Positions 46,694 to 56,771 of a stretch of DNA of 64,000 nucleotides are shown here, piece by piece (the first letter of the stretch is position 1; each line of letters begins with the position of its first letter). The translations under genes were made by a program, and so were the position numbers. Below the pieces are notes generated by a model. The model was not told where the DNA came from. It did no database searches and saw only the letters and a program-made list of their open reading frames with translations. This stretch comes from an endosymbiont of Bathymodiolus septemdierum str. Myojin knoll (GTDB lineage Bacteria > Pseudomonadota > Gammaproteobacteria > PS1 > Pseudothioglobaceae), in NCBI RefSeq assembly GCF_001547755.1, contig NZ_AP013042.1:62001-126000 (forward strand), in the 5' to 3' direction.

Positions 46694-48556
46694 ATGAAAT
46701 CAAAGCATTATTCAATTATTGTCATCGGTGGCGGTCATGCAGGCACAGAAGCAGCGCTGGCTTCTGCACGCATGGGTGTTAAAACTTTATTGATTTCTCA
46801 TAATATTGAAACTTTAGGGCAGATGAGTTGTAATCCTGCGATTGGTGGGATTGGCAAGGGGCATTTGGTCAAGGAGATTGATGCAATGGGTGGGGTGATG
46901 GCGCGAGCAATTGATAAGGCGGGGATTCAATTTCGTACGCTGAATGCTTCCAAAGGCCCTGCGGTGCGTGCGACGCGAGCGCAGGCAGATAGGGTTTTGT
47001 ATAAGGCGGCGGTGCGATTTTCGTTGGAAAATCAAGAGAATTTGTCATTGTTTCAGCAGGCAGTTGGTAATTTAATTATTGAAAATGATGTGATTAAAGG
47101 TGTTAAAACTGAAATGGGTTTAGACTTTTTAGCCGATAAAGTGATTTTGACAACAGGGACTTTTTTGGGCGGTATTATTCATATTGGACAAAGAAATTTT
47201 CAAGGTGGTCGTGCAGGTGATGCGCCTTCTAATGCATTGTCACGCACATTGCGAGCGTATGATTTGGGTGTGGGGCGATTGAAGACTGGCACACCACCGA
47301 GGCTTGACGGTAGGACGATTGATTTTAGCATCTTGCAAGAGCAACCAGGTGATACGCCGTTACCGACTTTTTCTTTTATGGGGAAAGCCACCGACCATCC
47401 TCGGCAAATTCCTTGTTATATTACGCATACCAACGAAAAAACCCACGATTTTATCCGTGATGGATTAAAAGACTCGCCAATGTACACGGGGAATATTGAG
47501 GGGGTTGGACCCAGATATTGTCCGTCGATTGAGGACAAAGTTGTGCGTTTTGCAGAGCGAGATTCTCATCAGATTTTTGTTGAACCCGAGGGCTTGACGA
47601 CGAACGAGGTGTATCCGAATGGCGTTTCCACCTCATTGCCATACGAGGTGCAAGAGGCCTTTATTCGCTCTATTAAAGGCTTTGAGAATGCAGAAATTAT
47701 GCGACCAGGTTATGCGATTGAGTATGATTTTTTTGACCCTCGTGGATTAAAGCAAACATTAGAGGTTAAAAATATTTCTGGCTTGTATTTTGCCGGGCAA
47801 ATTAATGGCACCACGGGATACGAGGAGGCGGCAGCACAAGGCTTGTTGGCAGGTATTAACGCAGCCTGTGTTGTGCAGGGGAAAGATGCTTGGCTACCGA
47901 GGCGCGATGAGTCTTATATTGGCGTGATGGTCGACGATTTGATTACCAAAGGCACCAATGAACCTTATCGAATGTTCACCTCAAGGGCAGAATATCGTTT
48001 GTTATTGCGTGAGGATAATGCTGATAAACGCTTGACGCCAAAGGGCAGAGAGTTGGGCTTGGTAGATAATGACAGGTGGGCAGCATTTCAGATGAAGTAT
48101 GAGAGGATTGAGCAAGAAGCAGAGCGATTAAAGACCACTTGGATTCAAGCAGACGATGTGCAAGCGGGTGAAGTATTGGGGCAAAAATTAAACCACGAAT
48201 ATTCGTTATTAGAGTTATTGAAACGACCAAAAGTAAACTATCAACTTTTGTCTAAAATTGAATCAGCACAGCCATTTTTGACTGATAAAATTTTAAGTGG
48301 CGTGGTTGAAAATGAGATTAAATACGAGGGCTATATCAAAAGGCAATTGGAAGAAATTGAAAAGTATCGTAAGAATGAAGACACTAAATTGCCAGAAGGT
48401 ATGGACTATGCCTCTATTAAGGCATTGTCTGCTGAAGTGATACAAAAACTTACCGACCACCGCCCAGAAACCATCGGTTTAGCAAGTCGATTGCAAGGCA
48501 TTACCCCTGCCTCTATTTCTATTTTGTTGGTGTATCTTAAGACTTATAAACAATGA
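46694..48556 (+). CDS. mnmG: tRNA uridine-5-carboxymethylaminomethyl modification enzyme MnmG
   Basis: 620 residues. FAD enzyme that with MnmE modifies the wobble uridine. [19 protein letters not shown] (FAD), [31 protein letters not shown] and [18 protein letters not shown] are diagnostic. It overlaps rsmG by four bases. Confidence 0.97.
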   Translation: MKSKHYSIIVIGGGHAGTEAALASARMGVKTLLISHNIETLGQMSCNPAIGGIGKGHLVKEIDAMGGVMARAIDKAGIQFRTLNASKGPAVRATRAQADRVLYKAAVRFSLENQENLSLFQQAVGNLIIENDVIKGVKTEMGLDFLADKVILTTGTFLGGIIHIGQRNFQGGRAGDAPSNALSRTLRAYDLGVGRLKTGTPPRLDGRTIDFSILQEQPGDTPLPTFSFMGKATDHPRQIPCYITHTNEKTHDFIRDGLKDSPMYTGNIEGVGPRYCPSIEDKVVRFAERDSHQIFVEPEGLTTNEVYPNGVSTSLPYEVQEAFIRSIKGFENAEIMRPGYAIEYDFFDPRGLKQTLEVKNISGLYFAGQINGTTGYEEAAAQGLLAGINAACVVQGKDAWLPRRDESYIGVMVDDLITKGTNEPYRMFTSRAEYRLLLREDNADKRLTPKGRELGLVDNDRWAAFQMKYERIEQEAERLKTTWIQADDVQAGEVLGQKLNHEYSLLELLKRPKVNYQLLSKIESAQPFLTDKILSGVVENEIKYEGYIKRQLEEIEKYRKNEDTKLPEGMDYASIKALSAEVIQKLTDHRPETIGLASRLQGITPASISILLVYLKTYKQ

Positions 48557-49164
48557 TGCATAAGGCATTATTGGCAGCGGGTGCTAAGGAAATGGGGATA
48601 GCGTTGAGTGAAGTTCAAATAACACGATTGCTTGACTATCTTAGATTGATAATTAAATGGAACAAAACCTACAACCTAAGCGCCATTCGCACGGTGGAAG
48701 AGGGGGTAAAAAAACATCTGCTGGACAGTTTGTCAATTATGCCTTTTATTAAAGAAACACCCTTGCTTGATGTTGGTGCAGGTGCGGGATTGCCAGGGAT
48801 TGTGATTGCGATTATGAGACCTGAAGTTGTCGTTACTGTTTTGGATGCAGCAGGTAAAAAATGTCGTTTTATGCAGTTTGCCAAAACACAATTGGGACTG
48901 CAAAATTTAACAGTCGTTAATAAACGCGTTGAAGACTTCCAGTCCAAACAGTGTTTTGAGCAAATCACTGCCCGTGCATTTGCTGAAGTGCGTAAAATAT
49001 TAGAATTAACACAACATTTATTATGTGATGATGGGTGTTATTTGCTCATGAAAGGTGCAAACTTTAAGCAAGAATGCTTACCTAAAGAGACCAAGGTTGA
49101 GCAATTGTCTATACCCGGTGTATCAGACCGACGATTTTTATTAAAAATAAGGAGTAAAAAATGA
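48553..49164 (+). CDS. rsmG: 16S rRNA (guanine-527-N7) methyltransferase
   Basis: 203 residues. [24 protein letters not shown] and the SAM-binding [17 protein letters not shown] are present. It is coupled to mnmG and to the next gene by ATGA-type overlaps. Confidence 0.95.
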   Translation: MMHKALLAAGAKEMGIALSEVQITRLLDYLRLIIKWNKTYNLSAIRTVEEGVKKHLLDSLSIMPFIKETPLLDVGAGAGLPGIVIAIMRPEVVVTVLDAAGKKCRFMQFAKTQLGLQNLTVVNKRVEDFQSKQCFEQITARAFAEVRKILELTQHLLCDDGCYLLMKGANFKQECLPKETKVEQLSIPGVSDRRFLLKIRSKK

Positions 49165-49943
49165 AAAAAATAGCCTACATATTATTCAGTTTGGTTATTG
49201 TTGTGGTAATTGCTATTATGCTTGGCATAAATCCGATGGGAAAAAAATACGCACAAGAATATGCAAGTGAGCTACTTAAAACGCCTGTAAGCATTAGTCA
49301 ATTTGATGCCAGTCTATTAGAAAAATCCCTTAATATTGATTTTGTTGAAGTGCAAAACCCGCCTAATTTTAAAAACAAAAATGCACTATCCCTGGATTAT
49401 TTCTCTTTAAAAGTGGGCGATATTGATGATAGTTTGATTGTTATTGATGAGATTAAACTTGATGGATTGAAATTTATTCTAGAACAAAATTCTAGTAAAG
49501 TTAATTTAATCCAGTTGTTGGATAATCTGGAAAAACCAAGCCAAAACAGCACCTCAACAAGTGCCGGTAAATCAGCAGCCCAAGAAAAACGCATCAAAAT
49601 AAAACATTTCAAAGTCAGTAATATCAGCCTAAAAGTAGATACTAAATGGCTAAAAAGCACACTCAAAGTCCCCAACATTTCGGTGCGTAATTTTGGTGGC
49701 GCTTCAGGAGCAAAAGTTGATGAAATTGGTAAGGCACTGGTTAAAGAAGTTCTACATAATCTAAAAAAAGCATTGGAAAAAGAAGGCATTAACGCTGGAA
49801 AAAAAGAAATCGAAGCCAGTTTGCGTCGTAAAATTGAGCAAAAACTTGGCATTGAGAATGGCTTAGGAGGTATTAAGAAACAGTTTAATGCCGATGAAAT
49901 TAATAACAAGGTTAAGGGTTTATTTAAAGAGCTTGGTTTTTAA
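49161..49943 (+). CDS. Membrane-anchored AsmA-like hypothetical protein
   Basis: 260 residues with one N-terminal membrane anchor (IAYILFSLVIVVVIAIMLG) and a periplasmic remainder. The part after the anchor (LKTPVSISQFDASLLEKSLN, IDEIKLDGLKFILE) resembles the start of AsmA/DUF748-type lipid-transport proteins, but it is short. The end is a Lys/Glu-rich helical tail. It starts in an ATGA overlap with rsmG. The family assignment is tentative. Confidence 0.6.
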   Translation: MKKIAYILFSLVIVVVIAIMLGINPMGKKYAQEYASELLKTPVSISQFDASLLEKSLNIDFVEVQNPPNFKNKNALSLDYFSLKVGDIDDSLIVIDEIKLDGLKFILEQNSSKVNLIQLLDNLEKPSQNSTSTSAGKSAAQEKRIKIKHFKVSNISLKVDTKWLKSTLKVPNISVRNFGGASGAKVDEIGKALVKEVLHNLKKALEKEGINAGKKEIEASLRRKIEQKLGIENGLGGIKKQFNADEINNKVKGLFKELGF

Positions 49944-50048
49944 TACGCCTTATCTTTAAAACAAAGACTGCCATGGGCAAGCTAAGATGAATAAGGCAAA
50001 CTTAGCAATTATCAAGCCCATTAAAGATAATTTTTATAGGAGGAAAAA

Positions 50049-51365
50049 ATGCAAAAATTAATACAATTATCTACTTTGACTTTTTTACTAATTACTACAA
50101 CATTAGTAAACGCATCCACACAGGATACTTGTAATACCGGGGTGCGTTGTTTTGATCTTGGGCTTATGTATGCCAAAGGCAGAGGCGTTAAACAAGATGA
50201 TTCTAAAGCCATCAAATTTTATCAAAAAGCTTGTAAGTTAAATACTGGCGCAGGTTGCTCAAATATTGGGTTTATGTATAAGAGAGGCAGGGGCGTTAAA
50301 CAAGATGATTCTAAAGCCATCAAATTTTATCAAAAAGCTTGTAAGTTAAATACTGGCATGGGTTGCAATAATCTTGGATCTATGTATAAAAAAGGCGAAG
50401 GCGTTAGGCAAAATTATTTTAAAGCCGCTGAGTTTTATCAAAAAGCTTGTAAGTTAAATAATGACGCAGGTTGTTTTAGTCTTGGGCTTATGTATGTCAA
50501 AGGCATGGGCGTTAAACAAGATGATTTTAAAGCCACTGAGTTTTTTCAAAAGGCTTGTAAGTTAAATCATGGCACAGGTTGTTCTAATCTTGGATCTATG
50601 TATAGAAAAGGCGAAGGCGTTAGGCAAAATTATTTTAAAGCCACTGGGTTTTTTCAAAAGGCTTGTAAGTTAAATTATGGCGGAGGTTGCTATAATCTTG
50701 GGGTGGCGTATGTCAAAGGCAAAGGCGTTAAGCAAGATGATTTTGAAGCAGTTAAGTTCTATCAAAAAGCCTGCAAGTTAAATAATGGCTCTGGTTGCTC
50801 TAATCTTGGGGTTATGTATGAAAAAGGCAAAGGCGTTAAGCAAGATGATTTTAAAGCAGTTGAACTGTATCAAAAGGCTTGTAAGTTGAATAATGGCAGG
50901 GGTTGTTTTAATCTTGGATCTATGTATGGAAAAGGCATGAGCGTTAGGCAAGATGATTTTAAAGCAGTTGAACTCTGGAAAAAGGCTTGTAAGTTAAATA
51001 TTGGCTTGGGTTGCTTTAATCTTGGGTTTATGCATGCTAAGGGCAAAGGCGTTAAGCAAGATGATTTTAAAGCAGTTGAACTCTGGAAAAAGGCTTGTAA
51101 GTTAAATATTGGCTTGGGTTGCTTTAATCTTGGGTTTATGCATGCTAAGGGCAAAGGCGTTAAGCAAGATGATTTTAAAGCAGTTGAACTCTGGCAAAAG
51201 GCTTGTGAATTAAATGATGGCAGGGGTTGCAATAGTCTTGGGCTTGTGTATGCTAAGGGCAAAGGCGTTAAGCAAAGCAACGCTAAGGCATTAGAGTATT
51301 TTGGCAAGGCTTGTGACTTGAAGAATCAACGAGGTTGTAAAAATTATGCAATTCTTAATCAATAA
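50049..51365 (+). CDS. Secreted Sel1-repeat protein (11 Cys-containing repeats)
   Basis: 438 residues. A signal peptide (QLSTLTFLLITTTLVNAS, cut near residue 22) is followed by 11 tandem 36-residue units of the form C-x-N-L-G-x-M-Y-x-K-G-x-G-V-K-Q-D-D-x-x-A-x-x-x-x-x-K-A-C. The paired cysteines per unit are like those of Helicobacter Hcp proteins, which form disulfide-bridged alpha/alpha solenoids in the periplasm or outside. Units 8 and 9 are nearly the same in DNA. GGAGG precedes the start. Such proteins often mediate contact with eukaryotic hosts or envelope signalling; this is inference. Confidence 0.9.
   Translation: MQKLIQLSTLTFLLITTTLVNASTQDTCNTGVRCFDLGLMYAKGRGVKQDDSKAIKFYQKACKLNTGAGCSNIGFMYKRGRGVKQDDSKAIKFYQKACKLNTGMGCNNLGSMYKKGEGVRQNYFKAAEFYQKACKLNNDAGCFSLGLMYVKGMGVKQDDFKATEFFQKACKLNHGTGCSNLGSMYRKGEGVRQNYFKATGFFQKACKLNYGGGCYNLGVAYVKGKGVKQDDFEAVKFYQKACKLNNGSGCSNLGVMYEKGKGVKQDDFKAVELYQKACKLNNGRGCFNLGSMYGKGMSVRQDDFKAVELWKKACKLNIGLGCFNLGFMHAKGKGVKQDDFKAVELWKKACKLNIGLGCFNLGFMHAKGKGVKQDDFKAVELWQKACELNDGRGCNSLGLVYAKGKGVKQSNAKALEYFGKACDLKNQRGCKNYAILNQ
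50949..51164 (+). repeat. Perfect 108-bp tandem units inside the Sel1-repeat gene
   Basis: The 108-bp period repeats through most of the gene. In this stretch two neighbouring units are the same or nearly the same base for base, implying recent expansion. Confidence 0.75.
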
Positions 51366-51413
51366 AAACTTGGATTGTTTGATTTTGCTCTTAGAGATAG
51401 AATAAAAAATATA

Positions 51414-51458
51414 ATGAAAATAATAGACTCACATTGCCATTTAGACAAGGTAGATTTA
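51414..51458 (+). pseudogene. Diverged 5' relic of tatD
   Basis: 15 codons starting MKIIDSHCHLDKVDL, matching the intact tatD start at 53369 in 14 of 15 residues but only 36 of 45 bases (silent differences). It ends abruptly in the palindrome at 51463. It marks the left edge of the restriction-modification insertion. Confidence 0.8.
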
Positions 51459-51462
51459 TACC

Positions 51463-51491
51463 CTCGTTCCCACGCTTGGCACGGGAACGAG
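51463..51491. repeat. REP-like palindrome
   Basis: CTCGTTCCC and GGGAACGAG arms around an 11-base loop. It resembles the CTCGTTCCCACGC palindromes that are scattered in many gammaproteobacterial genomes. It lies at the junction between the tatD relic and the restriction-modification genes. Confidence 0.65.
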
Positions 51492-51527
51492 AGTAAGAAT
51501 TTGTTTAAAGATTTAGGATTTTAGTTT

Positions 51528-52421
51528 ATGAAAAAAATAGAAGCAATTGATTTATTCTGTGGCGTTGGTGGTCTAACATATGGTCTGCAACAAGCAAAAA
51601 TAAAGGTACTCGCTGGTCTTGATAATGATAAATCATGTGAATATTCATACGAAAAAAACAACGGTATTAATTTTATCTGTGAAGATGTTTCTGAATACGA
51701 TTTTAAAACTATGAAGAGTATGTATTCTAAAGATAGCATTAAGGTTTTGGCAGGTTGTGCGCCCTGTCAAACATTCTCATCTCACACTTTTAAAGTTAAA
51801 AATAAAGAGGATGATAAAAGATGGAATATGATTGACCATTTTTTGCGAGGCATTAAAACGATAGAGCCAGATGTTATTTCTATGGAAAATGTGCGAGGGA
51901 TAACAAAAACCCAAGTATTTTTTGATTTTGTTAAGCAAGTAAAAGAGATGGGGTATAAGGTTTCTTACGAAGTTGTTAATTGTGCAGATTACGGTATTCC
52001 ACAAAATAGAAATAGGCTGGTTTTTTTAGCTTCTAAATTAGGCGATATATCTGTGCCGCAAAAAACCCACACAAAAGACAAACATATTTCAATTGATAAG
52101 ATTATTAAAACCCTGCCAACGCTAAAAAGTGGCGAGGCTTGCAAAAAAGACAAAGTGCATAAATCTAGAAATCTTTCTAAATTAAATATAAAAAGAATAC
52201 AGCAGTCAAAACCGAGTGGCACTTGGAGAGATTGGAATAAAAAATTACTACCAAATTGTTATAAAAAGGAAAGTGGACAAAGTTATGCAACCGTTTATGG
52301 TCGTATGAATTGGAATAAAGTTTCCCCCACAATAACAACACAATTTACCAGTTACGGTTCAGGCAGGTTTGGACATCCTGAGCAAGATAGGTGGCTATCG
52401 CTTTCAACTCTAACTTTTTAG
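51528..52421 (+). CDS. DNA (cytosine-5) methyltransferase, C-terminally short
   Basis: 297 residues. Motif I DLFCGVGGLTYGL, motif IV with catalytic Cys GCAPCQTFSSH, motif VI MENVRG and motif VIII QNRNRLVF are present, as is the ITTQFTSYGSGRFGHPEQDR stretch of motif IX. After it the protein ends at LSLSTLTF, so motif X (the GNAVPP-type helix that completes the SAM pocket) is missing. It is either a truncated, weak enzyme or one that relies on another peptide. It is the modification half of a type II pair with the next gene. Confidence 0.9.
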   Translation: MKKIEAIDLFCGVGGLTYGLQQAKIKVLAGLDNDKSCEYSYEKNNGINFICEDVSEYDFKTMKSMYSKDSIKVLAGCAPCQTFSSHTFKVKNKEDDKRWNMIDHFLRGIKTIEPDVISMENVRGITKTQVFFDFVKQVKEMGYKVSYEVVNCADYGIPQNRNRLVFLASKLGDISVPQKTHTKDKHISIDKIIKTLPTLKSGEACKKDKVHKSRNLSKLNIKRIQQSKPSGTWRDWNKKLLPNCYKKESGQSYATVYGRMNWNKVSPTITTQFTSYGSGRFGHPEQDRWLSLSTLTF

Positions 52422-52428
52422 TAAAAAT

Positions 52429-53355
52429 ATGAATGTTGTTTCTGAAAATAATGAAGTTTTTAATGCTTCTGTATCGGTGCAAACGATAGAGGGTCGTTCT
52501 GGTCTTGTAATAGAGTCCAGAGGGGGAACTAGAAATAGTGCAAACGAAAGGAATACCGATTATATCCTTGCATTGGAGACAGTATTATCAAGACTTTTTA
52601 AATTAAATGTAGGGACGATTAGGGTGTTTTTGGTTTCTAAAAACGCATTCAGAATATGGTCTTCTATGGAGGAAAGAGCACTGGAAATAGAAAGTTCCAT
52701 CGATATAGAATTATCTTCAAACATACAAGAGTTAAAAGGATTAATTTGCAAAGCACAAAAAGATAAAAAAGAAAACCCTGATAGCAAAGGCGGGAATTCA
52801 ACAAAAAAAATACTCATTTGCACCAATTTAAACGATAAACAATGGGAATTTGTAGCATTAGGCGATACTAAAGTCCACACAATTTCAGAAGATGAAATAA
52901 GTGGCGAGACATTTGATCCAAAAGATGTGGAAAATGCCAAAGAGAATATCTTTCGGTCTATTGCGAATAGACGAGGACAGGCTAAATTTAGAAGCAAACT
53001 ATTGAAAACATATAATCAAAAGTGTGCTATTTCAGCAACAAATTTACCATCTGTTCTTGAGGCGGCGCATATTGTGCCTTATCAAGGCGTGAAAACAAAC
53101 AATATTAGTAATGGTGTTTTATTAAGAGCCGATCTTCATATATTGTTTGATCTTGGGCTTGTCGGCATTAATCAGTCTTATAAAGTTGTTGTTTCATCAT
53201 CACTAAGTGACACAGAATATGAAAAATATCATGAATCGGATATTCTTCTACCAAGAAAAGTAAGTGAAAGACCGAGTTTTAAGGCACTTAATTCTCGCCC
53301 ATTGCCATATAGAAAGGAAAAAAATATGCTAGGATTTAGAAGTGCGACCTATTAG
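52429..53355 (+). CDS. HNH restriction endonuclease
   Basis: 308 residues. The C-terminal third carries an HNH_2-type nuclease: RSKLLKTYNQKCAISATNLP, then LEAAHIVPY and NGVLLRADLHILFDLGL. The N-terminal two thirds have no domain I can name and should hold target recognition. It starts 7 bp after the methyltransferase, which fits a type II restriction-modification pair; recognition site unknown. Confidence 0.82.
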   Translation: MNVVSENNEVFNASVSVQTIEGRSGLVIESRGGTRNSANERNTDYILALETVLSRLFKLNVGTIRVFLVSKNAFRIWSSMEERALEIESSIDIELSSNIQELKGLICKAQKDKKENPDSKGGNSTKKILICTNLNDKQWEFVALGDTKVHTISEDEISGETFDPKDVENAKENIFRSIANRRGQAKFRSKLLKTYNQKCAISATNLPSVLEAAHIVPYQGVKTNNISNGVLLRADLHILFDLGLVGINQSYKVVVSSSLSDTEYEKYHESDILLPRKVSERPSFKALNSRPLPYRKEKNMLGFRSATY

Positions 53356-53368
53356 GCGCTGATTAGTC

Positions 53369-54139
53369 ATGAAAATAATTGATTCACATTGTCATCTTGA
53401 TAGAGTTGATTTATCCGCTTTTGGTGGCAGCATGGAAAGCATGTTGGCACACGCTAAGACGCTATCGGTTGAAGAATTTTTATGCGTTTGTATTGATTTA
53501 GAACATTTTGATGATGTGTTTTCTTTGGCAAAAAAGTATCCGCGAATTTATGCGTCGGTTGGCGTGCATCCCTGCGAATTAGAAGGTCAAGACCCCACAG
53601 TAGAAGAATTATTAATCCTTGCAGCGCACGATAAAATCATCGCTATTGGTGAAACGGGGCTGGATTATTTTCATGTAGAAAAAGACACGGCTGATTGGCA
53701 ACGAGAACGGTTTAGACGACACATTGCTGCGTCTAATCAATCGGGTAAGCCGATGATTATTCATACGCGTAATGCGAGAGAGGATACCATTGCCATTATG
53801 CGCGAGGAAAAAGCCGAGAAAGGGGTGATACATTGTTTTTCCGAAAATTGGGATATGGCTAAAAAGGCGATGGACTTAGGTTTTTATATTTCATTTTCAG
53901 GTATTGTTACTTTTAAAAGTGCAAAAGAGTTGCAAGAAGTGGCTAAAAAAATGCCATTGGATAGGATTTTAGTAGAAACAGATTCACCCTATTTGACACC
54001 AGTACCATTTCGTGGCAAGCCTAATTCTCCCGCTTATACTTATTATTCTGTGGAAAAAATTGCAGAAATTCGAGGCGAAAGTATTGAGAAGATTGCCGAA
54101 TCGACGACGAATAATTTTAGACAATTGTTTTCAATGTAA
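53369..54139 (+). CDS. tatD: TatD family metal-dependent hydrolase
   Basis: 256 residues. SHCHLD, VGVHPCE, AIGETGLDYFH, MIIHTRNA and VETDSPYLTP are the metal-site blocks. It acts as a deoxyribonuclease in DNA quality control. It overlaps the next gene by one base. A second, diverged start of this gene stands 2 kb upstream. Confidence 0.95.
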   Translation: MKIIDSHCHLDRVDLSAFGGSMESMLAHAKTLSVEEFLCVCIDLEHFDDVFSLAKKYPRIYASVGVHPCELEGQDPTVEELLILAAHDKIIAIGETGLDYFHVEKDTADWQRERFRRHIAASNQSGKPMIIHTRNAREDTIAIMREEKAEKGVIHCFSENWDMAKKAMDLGFYISFSGIVTFKSAKELQEVAKKMPLDRILVETDSPYLTPVPFRGKPNSPAYTYYSVEKIAEIRGESIEKIAESTTNNFRQLFSM

Positions 54140-55044
54140 TGGCAGTTAGTTTTCAAACGATTGATGAATTTGCCACTGGTCAGCGCTTAGATAATTATCT
54201 ATTAAAGCACCTGAAAGGTGTGCCGAAATCGCATATTTATCGCGTTATTCGTAAAGGTGAAGTGCGGGTCAACAAAGGTCGAAAAAAAGCAGACTATAAA
54301 TTAGTGCTGAATGATATAGTGCGGGTGCCACCAATTCGGGTGTCGGAAACTAAAACGCTTAAAACCTCAGATAGCCTTAAGAAGTTATTAACCGAAAGCA
54401 TTTTGTATGAAGATAAGGGTTTGTTAATCCTCAATAAGCCGAGTGGTTTGGCAGTGCATGGTGGTAGTGGTATTGATATTGGCGTGATTGAAGCCCTCAG
54501 AGATATGTATCAAACACCTGTTGAATTGGTGCATCGTATTGACCGCAGCACTTCTGGCGTGCTATTGATTGCTAAAAAGCGTTCGGTGTTGAAAAATTTG
54601 CACGAGCAATTGGTCAATCATCACATGGAAAAACGCTATACCGCTTTGGTTAAAGGCACTTGGTCAAAAAAACGCCATACTATTGACGCGCCTTTATATC
54701 AAAATTCGCGTTGCACGGTGGTGGATGCCAAAGGTAAAGATGCTGTTAGTCATTTTCAACCGATTAAGAATTTTGAAAACCTTGACGCGTCCTTGGTTGA
54801 GGTATTGATTGAAACAGGGCGTATGCATCAAATTCGTGTGCATGCACAATATGCAGGGCATCCGTTAGCAGCTGATGACAAATATGGTGATAGAGAATTT
54901 GACCGAAAAGTGCATTCACAAGGGTTAAAGCGCTTATTTTTACATGCCCATCAACTGACTTTTACCAACCCAACAACCGAAGAAATTCAAACTGTTAAAG
55001 CCCCACTTTCTAAGGAATTGATTAAATTTTTAGATAAGTTATGA
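54139..55044 (+). CDS. rluC: 23S rRNA pseudouridine synthase (RluC type)
   Basis: 301 residues. N-terminal S4 domain (GQRLDNYLLKHL, VRVNKGRKKADYKL) and catalytic block VHRIDRSTSGVLLIAK. GRMHQIRVHAQYAGHPL is near the end. RluC or RluD cannot be fully separated by eye; length and S4 favour RluC. Confidence 0.92.
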   Translation: MAVSFQTIDEFATGQRLDNYLLKHLKGVPKSHIYRVIRKGEVRVNKGRKKADYKLVLNDIVRVPPIRVSETKTLKTSDSLKKLLTESILYEDKGLLILNKPSGLAVHGGSGIDIGVIEALRDMYQTPVELVHRIDRSTSGVLLIAKKRSVLKNLHEQLVNHHMEKRYTALVKGTWSKKRHTIDAPLYQNSRCTVVDAKGKDAVSHFQPIKNFENLDASLVEVLIETGRMHQIRVHAQYAGHPLAADDKYGDREFDRKVHSQGLKRLFLHAHQLTFTNPTTEEIQTVKAPLSKELIKFLDKL

Positions 55045-55883
55045 ACGCCTACTACCGTCTAATGCGTCTTGATAAGCCAATTGGCATTTATTTATTGCTG
55101 TGGCCAACGCTGTGGGCATTATTTTTGGCAGCTGATGGTTTTCCAGATGTAAAAAATTTACTCATCTTTATTGTCGGTACGATTTTAATGCGTAGTGCGG
55201 GTTGTGTGATTAACGATTATGCCGATAGAAAAATCGATAAATTGGTTGAGCGCACGCAACAGCGCCCAATTACTTCGGGGGAGGTTTTGCCAAAGTCGGC
55301 ATTGGTTTTGTTTTTTGTGATGATGTTGCTTGCTTTTGTATTGGTATTGCTTACAAACATATTGACCATTCAATTGGCTATTATTGCAGGTGCATTGGCA
55401 ACACTTTACCCTTTTACAAAACGCTGGACGCATTTGCCACAGTTTGTTTTGGGCGTCGCATTTGCAATGAGCGTGCCGATGGTATTTGCTGCAACGAATG
55501 GCTTTGTGCCGATGTCTGCATGGTGGTTATTTTTAGCGACCATTATTTGGACGGTTATTTATGACACGATGTATGCAATGGCAGATAGAGAGGAGGATTT
55601 GAAAATCGGGGTCAAATCCACGGCGATTTTGTTTGCAAAATACGATAGATTTATTATTGCTATTCTGCAAATTCTCCTACTTTTGACATTAATTCAGGTG
55701 TCGAAAGCCTTTAATCTAGATATTTTTTACGATATTTCTTTAGCAATAGTTGCCGTTTTAATGATTTTTCATCAAAAATTGATAAAAAACAGAGAAAAAA
55801 ATGCCTGCTTTCAGGCTTTTTTGCATAATAATTTCATCGGCATGGCAATTTTCATCGGCATTGCATCTTCTGTTACATTGTAA
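55041..55883 (+). CDS. ubiA: 4-hydroxybenzoate octaprenyltransferase
   Basis: 280 residues with eight or nine membrane helices. First Asp-rich motif NDYADRKIDKLVERTQQRP and second YDTMYAMADREED. It attaches the prenyl tail in ubiquinone synthesis. Overlaps rluC by four bases. Confidence 0.95.
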   Translation: MNAYYRLMRLDKPIGIYLLLWPTLWALFLAADGFPDVKNLLIFIVGTILMRSAGCVINDYADRKIDKLVERTQQRPITSGEVLPKSALVLFFVMMLLAFVLVLLTNILTIQLAIIAGALATLYPFTKRWTHLPQFVLGVAFAMSVPMVFAATNGFVPMSAWWLFLATIIWTVIYDTMYAMADREEDLKIGVKSTAILFAKYDRFIIAILQILLLLTLIQVSKAFNLDIFYDISLAIVAVLMIFHQKLIKNREKNACFQAFLHNNFIGMAIFIGIASSVTL

Positions 55884-55887
55884 AAAA

Positions 55888-56703
55888 CTAAATGCCCCTT
55901 AATAATTCGTTAATACCAACTTTTGAGCGTGTTTTCGCATCCACCTGCTTAACAATCACTGCGCAATAAAGTGAATAACTGCCATCTTTAGAAGGTAAGT
56001 TACCAGAAACAACCACCGAACCTGCTGGTATGCGACCATAAGTTACTTCGCCAGTTTCACGATTGAAAATCTTAGTCGATTGACCGATATAAACACCCAT
56101 TGAAATCACCGCACCTTCTTCAACAATCACACCTTCAACCACTTCCGACCTTGCGCCAATAAAACAATTGTCTTCAATAATCGTTGGACTGGCTTGCAAT
56201 GGCTCTAATACGCCACCGATACCCACGCCACCTGATAGATGCACATTTTTACCAATTTGTGCGCAAGAACCGACCGTTGCCCAAGTATCAACCATTGTGC
56301 CTGAATCGACATACGCACCGATATTCACATACGACGGCATTAGCACCGTATCTTTACCAATGAACGAACCTCGACGCGCCATCGCAGGTGGCACGACACG
56401 AACCCCCATTGCATCAAAATCAGCTGGCGACATATCTGCAAATTTTGAAGGCACTTTGTCATAATATTGTGTAAAACCACCTGACATCGGAACATTGTCT
56501 TCTAATCTGAATGAAAGCAAAACTGCCTTTTTTAACCATTCATTCACCACCCAGTCGCCAACACCTCGTTGCTCGGCAACACGCGCTTGACCTGAGTCAA
56601 GCATTTGGATGGCTTGTGCAACAGCTTCTTTGATTTGCGCGCTGGCAGTTTGCGGAGTAAGGTTTGCCCTGTCTTCAAAGGCAGCTTCAATGATATCTTT
56701 CAT
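55888..56703 (-). CDS. dapD: 2,3,4,5-tetrahydropyridine-2,6-dicarboxylate N-succinyltransferase
   Basis: 271 residues; lysine/diaminopimelate pathway. Left-handed beta-helix repeats ([40 protein letters not shown]) and the [16 protein letters not shown] block. It ends 4 bp from convergent ubiA. Confidence 0.96.
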   Translation of the reverse strand: MKDIIEAAFEDRANLTPQTASAQIKEAVAQAIQMLDSGQARVAEQRGVGDWVVNEWLKKAVLLSFRLEDNVPMSGGFTQYYDKVPSKFADMSPADFDAMGVRVVPPAMARRGSFIGKDTVLMPSYVNIGAYVDSGTMVDTWATVGSCAQIGKNVHLSGGVGIGGVLEPLQASPTIIEDNCFIGARSEVVEGVIVEEGAVISMGVYIGQSTKIFNRETGEVTYGRIPAGSVVVSGNLPSKDGSYSLYCAVIVKQVDAKTRSKVGINELLRGI

Positions 56704-56771
56704 AATATGTCCGTAAGTTCTAAAAAGTAGATATTATATCAGAGGAGCTAACTGCATTAACCCATCACAAC

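Noticed and set aside
50049-51365. Regular repeats that might suggest a CRISPR array
   Set aside because: The repeats are in frame, 108 bp long, have no unique spacers and code for Sel1 units.
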